Of a DNA stretch of 64,000 nt, positions 43,212 through 53,487 are shown piece after piece. A program made the translations under genes and the position numbers. The DNA comes from Celoporthe dispersa (Eukaryota > Ascomycota > Sordariomycetes > Diaporthales > Cryphonectriaceae). How positions within the stretch are numbered: the stretch's first letter is position 1; the number at the start of each line of letters is the position of its first letter. Location: NCBI GenBank assembly GCA_016584495.1, contig WAID01000013.1, forward strand, positions 1,674,001-1,738,000, in the 5' to 3' direction. Under the pieces are notes generated by a model that saw only the letters and a program-made list of their open reading frames with translations, searched no databases and was not told the DNA's origin.

Positions 43212-44756
43212 TCACGCAAAGTCGTCTCCCCACCACTTATCCTCCCCCCAGGGCCCAACCCCAGGCCCCTTGTAAATCTTGCCCCCCTTCCACACCCACT
43301 TGATGTTGGCCTTGTCCTGCAGGATCCTCACGTCGTCGACAGGGTTCGCCGTGAGCCCGAGCACATCAGCCTCGTGGCCAACCCTGAGCCGGCCGGTCCT
43401 GGGTGCCTGGTCGCCGACCGTCAGCGCCCCGTGGACCGTCGCAGCCCTGATCGCCTCCAGATTGCTCAGCCCGGCCTTGACGGCGTACTCGAGCTCGACG
43501 GCGGCGTTGACCCCAGGCGGCGTGTCTGTGCCCATGGCGATGGTACACCCGGACTCGATGGCCAGCTTATACGCCGCGAGGTGATGCGATGCCGCGAGCT
43601 TGGCCTTTTCCCAGCTCGCCGGGTCCAGCCCCGCCCCGCCCGTAGAGAGCAGGTACTCGGTGATGAACCGCGTCGGCACGCAGATGGTGCCTCTGGCCTT
43701 GATGAGATCCACACATTCCTGGTCCGCAAACGAGAGGTGCTCCACGGTGCGCACCCCCGCCTCGACCGCAGCCAGGATGCCGGCCTTGGCGTGCACATGA
43801 GCCGCCACACACCGTCCCTGCCGGGCCGCCTCCTCCACGATGACGGCCAGCTCCTCCCTGCTGAACTGCGCCCGCTGCACGTCGTCGTCCCGCGACATGA
43901 CGCCTCCCGAGGCGAGCACCTTGATGCACCGCGCCCCCCTTCTTATCTGCAGCCTCACCGCCCTGCGGCACTCCTCCACGCCGTCCACGATACAGCTGAC
44001 CCCCGTGCCGAACTGGTGGCCTCCCGTGCCGGCCTGCGCGCTGACCCCTAGGTTCTGGTAGACCACCCCCGCCGGCATGTTGAACACATCCCCGTGCCCA
44101 GCCGTCTGCGACAGACACGCCCCGCTCGAGTAGATGTTGGGCCCCACGATCTCTCCCTCGCGGATCGCCCTGGCCACCTCGCAGCCCATGCCCGCCACGT
44201 CGCGCAGGCTCGTGTATCCGCGCTGCAGGGCCTCCCAGCACCCGCGGGCCAGGCGCGCGCCGGCTGAAGCTGGGTGGGTGGTGATGAAGCCCATGTAGCC
44301 TGGTCCGTCTTCTCCCGTCACGCTGCCTCCTCCGCAGTGGACGTGGACATCCCAGAGGCCCGGCATGAGGTAGGGGACCTGGTAGGCGCGGTGGGGGATG
44401 GACGAGTACCTGGCCGGGATGTCGGGCTGGGGCCCCGTCCAGGCGATGAGGTTGTTCTCGATGACGAGGGCGGCGTTGCTGAGGGGTTGGCCGTCGCCCG
44501 GGATGAGAAGGTCTGTCTTGATGATGATGTAGGTTTTCTTCTTGGTGGTCGTCGCCTCGGCCTCGCTGGGTCTCCTGATGGTCATGCCGTAGGCCGTCGA
44601 GTAGAGCTGTCCAGGGAAGCTCCTCTCGGCCTGTAAGCTCCTCTCGGTCTGTGATCGGACGGGCAGATCCATCGAGGGCGGCGAACCGCTGTCACCTTGG
44701 CCAGCCTCGCCCTCCAGTCCAGTTTCATGCTGCTGCGCGGCGGTCCGTCTTGTCAT
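43212..44756 (-). CDS. Metal-dependent amidohydrolase (imidazolonepropionase-like; ochratoxinase/Xaa-Pro dipeptidase type)
   Basis: Amidohydrolase-1 superfamily enzyme that hydrolyses an amide or dipeptide-like bond. I start at 44756, giving 514 aa. An in-frame ATG at 44933 would add a 59-residue poly-Phe/Ser leader that looks like translated 5' UTR. A short beta-sandwich part precedes PGLWDVHVHCGGG (HxH metal ligands). Then come the Lys-bearing segment RCIKVLASGGVMS (candidate bridging carboxylysine), AAHVHAK (His ligand), TVEHLSFAD (His ligand) and MGTDTPPG (metal/catalytic Asp). The C-terminus returns to the sandwich (GRLRVGHEADVLGL). No signal peptide from the chosen start. This subgroup includes fungal ochratoxin-hydrolysing enzymes, but that activity is not implied by these motifs alone. 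Upstream region 44757..45870 is gene-free. Confidence 0.88.
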   Translation of the reverse strand: MTRRTAAQQHETGLEGEAGQGDSGSPPSMDLPVRSQTERSLQAERSFPGQLYSTAYGMTIRRPSEAEATTTKKKTYIIIKTDLLIPGDGQPLSNAALVIENNLIAWTGPQPDIPARYSSIPHRAYQVPYLMPGLWDVHVHCGGGSVTGEDGPGYMGFITTHPASAGARLARGCWEALQRGYTSLRDVAGMGCEVARAIREGEIVGPNIYSSGACLSQTAGHGDVFNMPAGVVYQNLGVSAQAGTGGHQFGTGVSCIVDGVEECRRAVRLQIRRGARCIKVLASGGVMSRDDDVQRAQFSREELAVIVEEAARQGRCVAAHVHAKAGILAAVEAGVRTVEHLSFADQECVDLIKARGTICVPTRFITEYLLSTGGAGLDPASWEKAKLAASHHLAAYKLAIESGCTIAMGTDTPPGVNAAVELEYAVKAGLSNLEAIRAATVHGALTVGDQAPRTGRLRVGHEADVLGLTANPVDDVRILQDKANIKWVWKGGKIYKGPGVGPWGEDKWWGDDFA

Positions 44757-45870
44757 CTTGGAAGTTTTCCAGTAAACCGCAGCTGAGATGATGATGATAT
44801 CTTCTCTGAGCGGCACAGCGATGATTTGGCTCCCCAGATTAATGTGTAAGCTATGGTTCAAGGAGAAGAGGGAGGGGTTGGAGGGAGAGAAAGAAAAAAA
44901 AAAGAAAAAAGATGTTGCGAGTTTTGAGGACACGATAAGGAGGTCGCGAACGAATTAGCCGGAGGATCTCAAACCCATGTCAACAACATCCCTGCACGCG
45001 TCAATAGACTCGATATGTAGAGTCGATAAGTACTGTGTTGATCATCATCCATTCCGCTATTTGCAGTCTCGAGCAGCTTGAGTAAGTGACGTGGCCTGAA
45101 GCACCAGTGCAGTCGGAGAAAGTCTGTAATCAAGATAGGAAGGTGACTAAGTGCTCAGATAGACTGCCAACTGCGGTCACACTCGCGCCCATCTAATTAT
45201 CTCATGTTTACTATAGTAATAATGCCTGTGAGGGTTGAGAACCGCATGTTGATGCTCCATGGAGAAGAGAAACCTCGCAGCAGCTCAGTTGTTGTTCATT
45301 TTTGGAGCCCTGAGAACGCCCACTTATGGCTCTGACTGAGAATTTCCAGTCAGGGATCAGTGTTACTACTCTTCGTTATACTATTGAATATCACCCAGGC
45401 ACAATAGATTCGAGCAGCTAGTCAGCTCGTAAATACTGTAACATACCAACGTGAATGACAACCAGTTGTCTCAGAAGACCATCACACGTTGCCATATGTT
45501 GCCAGAGCGTCAAAGAGAACAAAGCTGCGCGAGGATGAATTGCTCCGGATGACCCTGGCACGAAAGACAAAGCAACACGCTTGAAAGTTATCAATATAAA
45601 GGCAGGCACCGTAATTACCATGCAATATAATGTGTTCAAGTGTCCGGTTTGTGCCTAATATTTGACTATTTCTACAAACACACCTTCTCTACCACCTGAC
45701 TCTTGAGCAACATCAAGAACGCCAAAAAGCAAAAAGAAAGAAAGAGAAAAAACCACGAGGAAATCAATAATCCTACACACACCAGCCGAACGCAAAACAA
45801 AGACAACAGGCTGGCCTCGTCCCTGGGTAAGATTGTCAAAGACTAAGTACTATCAACCAGCCCACCAGCC
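44757..45870. other. Intergenic region
   Basis: 1.1 kb between the divergent amidohydrolase and small Cys-rich ORF. No supported ORF or RNA gene. Confidence 0.4.
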
Positions 45871-46149
45871 ATGTTCTCCGAAACCGAGCTCTGCCCCTGC
45901 ATCTATAACTCCCACTGGACCAGCCACGAGGTGAGCTGCGCGGCAGCTAACCACAACTGCATCACATGCCACTACTGCATGGCCAACATCAACTACTGGG
46001 GCCAGGCGGATGAGGTGCTGGGGGCTACAGGGTCATCACAGGCGGCAGTGACCGAACCGCAAGAGCAGCCGCGGGTGGAGGGCAGCCAGAATCCTCCTGC
46101 GAGGGAGAAGGGGGAACGGGAGGGAGGAGCATCCCCAAAGAAAGATTGA
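45871..46149 (+). CDS. Small Cys/His-rich hypothetical protein
   Basis: 92-aa ORF with an A-rich leader and a good start context (CAGCCATGTTC). The first 40 residues hold a cluster of Cys and His: CPC, then H, then H, then C, H, C, C, HYC (CPCIYNSHWTSHEVSC, CITCHYC). This could bind zinc or form disulphides. There is no signal peptide. The second half is a disordered, charged tail ending EGGASPKKD. I do not recognise the family. The clustered Cys spacing and clean leader argue for a real gene. Short length and single-frame support argue for caution. Confidence 0.4.
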   Translation: MFSETELCPCIYNSHWTSHEVSCAAANHNCITCHYCMANINYWGQADEVLGATGSSQAAVTEPQEQPRVEGSQNPPAREKGEREGGASPKKD

Positions 46150-46425
46150 GGGCAGATGAGAAGAGGGAACGGCTCGAGACCAGGTGTCCGATGCCCGCGC
46201 GAAGGGGGTTCCGTGAAGGTTGGCCATGAGTGAAAATTAGGTCCGCAATTTTGTCACGGATCACTTGCCGCTGGGCTATGAATGGAGGCTCAGAGTAGAG
46301 GCCCTGTGACTTGGGCTGCTCGTGTTCTCCTGGATCCTATCTAGAGTGATACTCTGTGTAGGTAGTCCAAGATCACACCTTTTGCGGCAAGACACCAATC
46401 GTTCTTCCGCGCCAGGTGAACGCTC

Positions 46426-47683
46426 CTAGCTCTTTCCTGGACGATAGCCTCCCCAAGGCACCTTCGGATCAACTGCCCCCTCCGGATGTCCAGAACGCAG
46501 CCGGTCCTGCCCAAGCCCGTGCTGACTTGCTTGCTCCACTTGACGAGTCTGCCTCTCGGTATCCCTCCCCAGATGCTTCACCGCATGTGGGTTCGGGAGT
46601 GTAGCAAGCCACGAACCTTGACTCCCGCTCGGGTCCCCATCGTGAGCAGTCCCCGCCATGGGACCTCTACGCAGATTGACGCGCCGCGTGACCGCGTACC
46701 TGTGGAACGTCTGGACCATGTACTCAGTCCTCGACTCGGCGCTAAGCAGCCCTAGGCCAACGCCGGCAGACTGGTCGGCGCGGTGGCTGGTATGCAAGGT
46801 CGTCTCCAGGCGCAGGCCAGCGCCGCCGCCGGGGAGCTCGAGGCTGCCGGACCGCGCCGCGCGGTGCAGCTCGATGGCGGCGATGTGGTGGAGGAACTCA
46901 ACGTACATGACGCCAGGCACCGTGACCCTCACGTCCACCACGCGCGAGGCGCTCTGCGGGATCTGGTGCTTCTCGTTCGCGATGCTGACCATGCTGAGGA
47001 CGGCTTCCTTGGTGGCGTTCTTGGGCAGGTTGCGAAAGCAGACGATGCGGGGCCGGGTGTCTGGTGCGAACTTGCCCCCGGATTTCCTGCTTGCTTTCTT
47101 GCCTGATATATTGCTTGACCCCTTGCCTGTTAGATACTTTTTGACCACAGGCTGGGCCTCCAGCGGTGGGGCTGCGGTATTCTCTGGTTCGGCCGTTTCG
47201 AACAGCCTCCTCTTGACGCCCGTGTATTTGACGTAGCCGTCCAGCTTGAACTTGCGCACGAGATCACGGTTCATCCGTGTGACTGCCGGCAGACCCTGCA
47301 CTGGATCTGCGGCTGGGCCATCAAGCTGCTCGTCTCCGCCCGCCTCCTTCTCGATGGCACGCGCCTTGCCGTCATCATCCACGAATGGCTTTCGGCCCTG
47401 CGACGCCGTCGCCTCTATCCGCGTGTAACGTGGCAGGGGATTCTTCCGTGGCATGGCAGGCCTGGAGAAGGTAGGCCTGTGTGCGCCATCGTCTCCCTGC
47501 CTGCCGTGGATCCGGCTGTGGCTCAGACCCGATCACCTGGCCAGCGAAGTCATCTGGCGTCAAGGGGCTGGTGCTGGATTTTCGGGCTCTCAGGGCCAAC
47601 GTGCTCAGTCCTGAGAACGTCGTCGATGGCCGCCAAAACATGACACCGGCCACGCCTCTTGCCGCCCGCGCGGCGGAACTCAT
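46426..47683 (-). CDS. Putative mitochondrial RRM-like protein, probable frame change in the N-terminal part
   Basis: Clear frame 47454..46426 starts MPRKNPLPRYTRIEA and contains an RRM-like core: RIVCFRNLPKNATKEAV (RNP2-like), VVDVRV, then GVMYVEFLHHIAAIELH (RNP1-like). A basic, low-complexity C-terminus follows. Upstream, another frame from 47683 encodes MSSAARAARGVAGVMF with Arg/Ser/Ala composition like a mitochondrial targeting peptide, running to DPRQAG near 47495. Joining DPRQAG to DDGAHRPTFSRPAMPRK needs a one-base change around 47495-47497, or a small unrecognised intron. If correct, it is a mitochondrial RNA-binding protein of about 418 aa. If not, the protein starts at 47454 and is about 342 aa. 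Head-to-head with the Trf4-type gene. Confidence 0.55.
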
Positions 47684-48114
47684 GGCTGCTGGATGACACT
47701 TCAACAGCGCGGGCAGCACAATGGAGGGCCTTGCATCGCTGTTGGTAATGAAGTAAGCGCTGTTTTGTGGTGAGAGGGGAGCGTCAGTGCGTGCATCCAA
47801 GGTGTGGCGGCGCGTACTTGAGGTGCAAGTTGGATGAATTATGAAGCACCCAAGCATCTTGGCTACAAACCACACGCATTCATCTGATTATGTAATACAC
47901 GAGACTCGGGGAGGCCCCACTTGCGCGGTGGCGCGTTGCTTGCTGTCCTCGGTTAGTCAGCACGCTTTTCCTGACCAAAATTGCAAGCTCAAAACCGCAG
48001 CGCAACGCAACTTTCCACCTCCTCTCCTCGGGCTTCTATTGTTCCACACCCTTCCACACCCATCGCGTCCCAGCTCCATCGCGAGCGTCGCCTTCGAGCT
48101 GCACTCTCACCAAC
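47684..48114. promoter_or_regulatory. Shared 431 bp promoter of RRM-like gene and Trf4-type gene
   Basis: Both flanking genes point outward. Pyrimidine-rich leader before the ATG at 48115. No ORF with support. Confidence 0.5.
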
Positions 48115-50598
48115 ATGTCGCACTACCCTCCTCCGCCAGGCACAAGGCCAGGCGGGTCGCATTACGACCTCCCACCGCCGCCGCTGCCAGCCCCAGTGTC
48201 CAGCACCTACCGACCACCTCCCCCTCCATCCTCGTCCCTCCCTCCGCGCCCTCCCTCGAATCATTATGATGCCTATCCTAGCAATCGACATGACGATCGC
48301 GGCCGTGATGACCGCTTCGGTCGCCAGGATCGCGATGACCGCTACCAGTCCTCGCGCCGTGACGACAGCTACCATCCACCCTCGGCGGCGAGATCCCAAG
48401 GCTCCAGTGGAGATCGAGGTTCCCGCGGTGTTGATTCATTCCGTCCTCCCCAGAGCGATTTCACATTTCGCAGTGACAAACCTTCGGGCGTTGGTGATTC
48501 CTATCGCCCGGCGGGCCCAGATGCTCCTCGTGGGGCTCCTCGCGGCCCTGCCCGAGGCCCATACAACAACGACCGTCGGCCTGGAGCTAGAAACTTCAGG
48601 GGCCGTGGGGGCGGCTACCAAGAGCCACGGCGTCTCTGGAAACCTTTCAGACCCGCTGAGCGCGCTATCCTGCAAGGCAATAACAATGCCGAGCCCGCTG
48701 AGGATTTCGCGGATGCGGAGAACGGTGTCCAATACAGGTCCATCGACCAGCTTTCGGACAGTGATGAAACTGATATGGACATCTCGGACTCTGACAATGA
48801 GCCTGGTGGCCCGAATGCCAAACGTACCCGCACCACCACACGTCGGGCGGGTGATGGCGACGACGTTCCAAAGTGGAGCAACCCTGATCCGTACACTGCA
48901 CTGCCTCCTGTTGACGAGTCGGAGAAGAAACGCAAGGATATGGTGCAGTTGATCCGCAAGGCTCGCGTCGATGCAACTGCGAATGCTCGAACCTCCCTTC
49001 CTGCCCCCGCCGAAGACGAGGACTTCATCCGATGCGAGTCTGATAGCGGCGAGGAGGACGAGGAGGCGTTCATTGATCCCCTGACCTACAATCGTGGCAG
49101 TGACAGCGCCCAAGGGGCTTCTGCCGCGCCCACCAACCGTCAGCTCCCCTCGAAGGACAGCACCAGGTCCTCCCTACCCCCTCGCCCCGAATTTGCTGCC
49201 GCATCCCACACGAGCCAAGTGGCGCCTCAGGCGAACCCGCCTCCGCTCAATGGCGGTGGCAGGCAACGGGCGGTCAATGGCGGCGACCCTCAGAGCTCAT
49301 CAGGCCTGGCCTCGCGCAAGCGCTTTCATGACGACGTTCTGAAGCTGCCGGAGCATGCTCGGCTGAAGCCTGCGCCGAGACAACCCAGTGGCGGTTCCAT
49401 GGTCAAGGAATGGCGACCGAAGTCGGGCGAGCATTCTTGTCCCTGGGTCCAACCCCCGAGCTCCAAGGTCCATGTCAACGTCAGGTAGGCGACGCCTTCA
49501 CTTGATAGCACACACCTTGGCAGCACTGACCGTGTCTTTAGATTTCATATGGAGGTTCGGGATTTCTATGAGCATGTCAAGCCATGCGGTTTCGAGGAGC
49601 GCCTGCGCAGTAGGCTTGTGGATGACCTGAACCACTATCTGACTGCCTTCAACGAGTGGAAAGGTTGGCAGATGTATCCTTTCGGGTCCTTCATGTCTGG
49701 TCTCTATCTGCCCACTGGAGATATGGATCTCGCCTTCTGCTCGCGCGTATTCGTCCATGGCGGTCCTCCAAAGGTACCAAGCGAGTTCCAACTGAGAGGC
49801 TTGACCAGGATCTTCCGGAAGAGTCCCCTGGCAGTCAACAAACATATCGAACCAGTCCTCAAGGCGAGGGTCCCCCTGATTAAATATGTCGACAACACGA
49901 CCGGCCTCAAGATCGACATCTCTTTCGAGAACAATAGTGGTCTCATCGCCATCGACACGTTCAAAGCTTGGAGGGAGCAGTGGCCGGCGATGCCCATCCT
50001 CGTCACGGTCATCAAACAATACCTCCTCATGCGCGGCCTCAATGAGCCAGTAAATGGTGGTATTGGTGGCTTCTCGGTCATATGCATGGTTGTCAGCATG
50101 CTTCAGTTGATGCCTGTGGTACAGAGTGGCGACATGATACCGCAGCACGATCTGGGCTCTCTGCTCATGCATTTCTTTGATCTGTACGGTCAAAGATTTA
50201 ACTACGAAACTACAGCACTGCGTATGAACCCACCGGGTTACGTCAACAAGGTACGTCCTCGGGTCTCCTCATGTCGCCGCAGAGGCTGACACGTTATGCC
50301 TTGCGCGTAGAATCGAGTCCAGGAACTCACCTACAGGAACCCCAAGCGCCTCTCAATCATCGATCCAAACAACCCTTCGAACGACATTGCAGGCGGGTCA
50401 TCCAACTATCCGCAGATTGTACAGTGCTTCCGTGAGGCCCACCGACTACTTCAAGACCGACTGGTGCGCGTTGCGGCAGGCGAGCACCACGACAGCATTC
50501 TGAGCGTCATCCTGGGAGGCAACTATTCCACGTTTCGAGAGCAGAGACAGCACCTGCGCAAATTACACGTGAAGGTCTTTGGCTTCGCCGACGAGTGA
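48115..50598 (+). CDS. Non-canonical poly(A) polymerase, Trf4/Cid14 (TRAMP) type
   Basis: Nuclear nucleotidyltransferase that adds short tails to aberrant RNAs for exosome decay. Three exons: 48115..49484, 49542..50250 and 50311..50598, giving 788 aa. Introns are 57 and 60 nt. The first 440 residues are disordered: proline-rich, then Arg/Asp-rich, then acidic. The catalytic core starts EVRDFYEHVKP, with the polymerase-beta motif GSFMSGLYLPTGDMDL (GS...DxD) and the third Asp in GLKIDISF. The poly(A) polymerase-associated domain has FSVICMVVSMLQL and GSLLMHFFDLYGQRFNY. After intron 2 comes the NRVQELTYRNPKRLSI(I)DP segment, typical of the Trf4/5 nucleotide recognition motif. Motif set and length fit Trf4/Cid14 rather than cytoplasmic GLD-2 types. 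Confidence 0.95.
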
Positions 50599-51819
50599 TA
50601 TGATTTGCAACACAACGGACAACTCCAACCAATTGTTTTCTCACGGTCATGAAGGTTTTTTTTTTCTCTTGAGGGGTGGTCGGGGGCATTACGAGCATGA
50701 GGCTGACCCAAATATTCCTTTGGGCGGCCTCATGATGGAACGATCTTTACCACATGGGCGATTCAACTTCGGCGTTCAATATCTCGGCGGCGGTCTCCTG
50801 CTTCGAGATACCCGGCAACAGCTTGTCTGTTTTGCCAAGTTTTTTTATGCTTTTTGTTTGATCCCCTGCAATGTTCTGCACCCCAAAAGCATTTTCTGCG
50901 AATTTGAGCTTAACTCTGGCAGATTATTGTACGATAGCAGTCATGGCTGATCATGCCGACGACGTATGTTGGTACGTCAGGGCTGATGCCACGGCCTTCC
51001 AGTGGTTTTTGACCTGGTTTCTACAAGCCCCACGGGCTGTGTTTAGGTCAACACCACTAGAGTGTTCTTCAATCCCAGTGGGCGTGATGGCGCCCCAATG
51101 CAGACAGACATCGATTCCAACGTTTTACGACTCTCCTTCGCAGACGCACGAGTTCACGCGCGCAGGCTGGCGACTGCTTTGGGCCTGGTACTACTGATTC
51201 CTCATAGGTGATATTTGTCTCGGTGCGACCCACCTCATGAAGACACACAAAGATGTGTGCGCCTGACACTGGGTGAGACACGCCGTCGTTACGCCGACAT
51301 CGAACCACAGCAGACAATGTCCTACAACCTGTCACCACCACCTCTGCATCGGGGCAGAAAATAATTAAACCACACGCTGACTCAACACTCCGGCGGTGGA
51401 CCACTCCTCGTGCGTGGTTCGCCGCCACCTTTTCTCACTGCAGACTAGGCTTTATGTCTAGTTGTGGAGAGGAAATGATGGCTCGAAAATATGATCCAAA
51501 TTAAGGCCACTGAGATCCGAAGCTATGAATAAATGCAGTCGTAGACGGTGGTCATGACAAACTTTGGTTCTAGGATCCGCAGGTCTTGGTTAACTAGCTT
51601 GTAGCTACTAGAAGGAAAAAATCCATGATCCAAGTTCTAGGGTATAGATGCTGTTCTGGTTGTTTCTAAATGCTTATCTGGCTCTGTACAGTGTACAGAG
51701 ATACTCTAGTACACGTGTTTGGCTACTGCGCCCATACTCATCCCCCCCCCCCCCTTATCAAGCAGACTTGATCGTTATCCAAGACATCCCGTCGTCACCT
51801 GCGTCAGAGCACTCCAAGG
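50599..51819. other. Convergent 3' intergenic region
   Basis: Between Trf4-type and CXC genes. Contains a run of about 13 C near 51745-51757. No supported gene. Confidence 0.45.
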
Positions 51820-52894
51820 TCAGGTTCTCGGAACCGCACAGGCCTGGCAGGGCAAAGTCGTCCCGTAAGCACACTTGTTACAGTTTTCACAGTGCCACTG
51901 CCGCTGGTCTCTGCACTCGCCACACGCACGACAGTGCCAGGTGAAGTCCTGGCTCACCCAGCGCACGCGCCTGCAGAACGAGTAGAACAGGCTGGTGCCG
52001 GGCCTGCGCCGGGCGGCGAACGCCAGCCGGTTCAGCTCCTGCTGCAGCGCCACGCCGCAGGGCGCATCCTGTTCGCCCTCGGGGAGCGCGTCCCACCGCG
52101 CCCTCCACGCGAGGTAGGGCTCGGCATCCCAGTCGTCGTGGAACTCCTCTATGAAGCCCGCGGACCTGAGTGCCAGGTCGAACAGGTACCGCCTCGTGGT
52201 GGTAGTGGCGAGCTGCTCTGCGGGCGACCTCCTCTGCTCGAGCACCCAGGAGACGAAGCACTCGTGCGGGAGGACCACGGGCTCCGGGCCGAAGATGGCT
52301 GCCGTGTCGATTTTGTTGAAGGGGTTGTGGCATGCCGAGGCGCCCTGACAGCCACAGGTGGCGGGTTGGCATCTGCGGCCCTGTCTGCTGCAGGTGCAGC
52401 TCATGCAGTCTTTCCTGTCGGGGTTGGTAGGTCCGCATCTGCAGTGGGTTGTGGTGGCTGGTAGAGATGAAGACTGCGCGTCGCGGTCCGTCTGCAAAGA
52501 GTCAGCACATAGAGGCGCCGACCCGTCCTGAGTCTCAAGACCTTACCCTAAAGACTTGTTCGTCCCCGTGCTGCCTTAATCCACGAGCAACCTGCTCCCA
52601 GAGATCGTCGTCGTCGTCGTCGTCGTCTTCTTCACTGTCGAAGGGCGTGGACAGCCTGCGTGGTTCTGTCGCGAATTTCTTGCTATATACGTCGTCGTCA
52701 CAGTCAACACTCATATCGGATGACCAATCCAGACCATCATAATTCCATTCCTCCTCCTGTGAGGAACCAGCGTCGTCTTCGTCGTCGTAGTAGTCGTACT
52801 GAAGCCGTGACCGTTTCGCCGCGACAGCAGCAGCTTTCGACGGCGAGGCAGCTGGCGTCTCGGCTGGACGCTTTGAGCCAGCAAGACTCGGCAT
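51820..52894 (-). CDS. Tesmin/TSO1-like CXC (CRC) domain protein
   Basis: 339 aa from two exons, 52894..52547 and 52491..51820, with a 55 nt intron. The N-terminus carries a basic, Ala-rich stretch and then acidic runs, including a poly-Asp tract encoded by a GAC repeat at about 52605-52626. The Cys-rich block reads CRCGPTNPDRKDCMSCTCSR, then RRCQPATCGCQGASACHNPFN. This is the CXC pattern with the terminal NPFN seen in tesmin/TSO1-like zinc-binding proteins. The C-terminus has a second Cys cluster, CRACGECRDQ then CENCNKC, like a zinc ribbon. Tesmin/TSO1 proteins bind DNA, so a nuclear regulator is plausible but unproven for this fungal subgroup. An upstream in-frame non-ATG extension to 53014 was not used. 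Confidence 0.8.
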
Positions 52895-53487
52895 GATCCC
52901 ACCTGTGAGTTCAGCGGTGGAGAGGTGTTGGGACTGTCTGCTGGCTGGTGGCGATGGGCAAGACGCGTAAATAACTTGATGGAGGTTCCGAGACGCGTCG
53001 TACCAGAGGGGCAATGGTACGAAGGTAGTACTACAAGAGGGTTAGGGTTTCTGGCGCCAGCTCTACCTTCTCCATCACTTTATGGTCGCTTGGCTGGCCT
53101 GTGCGATTCTCCAGACCACATCACGACTACATTTGCACCTCAGGACTCCTTTTCAAAAACCCAAGTCTTTCTTCATTAACGGACACGGTCCATTCTATGT
53201 TCTCTTAAAAAAAAATGTTCCCAAAAAAAGGTATATGTGTTCAGAACAAGACTCCAAACCCTACAATTTCATGCAAAAGACATAATTTGCATGTCCCGAA
53301 AGGCAAAGTTGAAACCTCCCTCTAAACAAGAGCCATTTCAGTCCCAAACGCCTCGAGATCCATGAAACCATTATATATGATCATGCATCAATCCAGATGC
53401 CCAAGACGGGGACGCAGTCCCTTCTCGCCAGAAACCTCTCGGGTCTGCTGCTTGTCATCCTCAGATCCCCCGGTCCGCAAGGCTTCC
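52895..53487. other. Intergenic region between tandem minus-strand genes
   Basis: Promoter of the CXC gene and 3' end of the GH72 gene. AT-rich at 53200-53320. No supported ORF. Confidence 0.45.
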
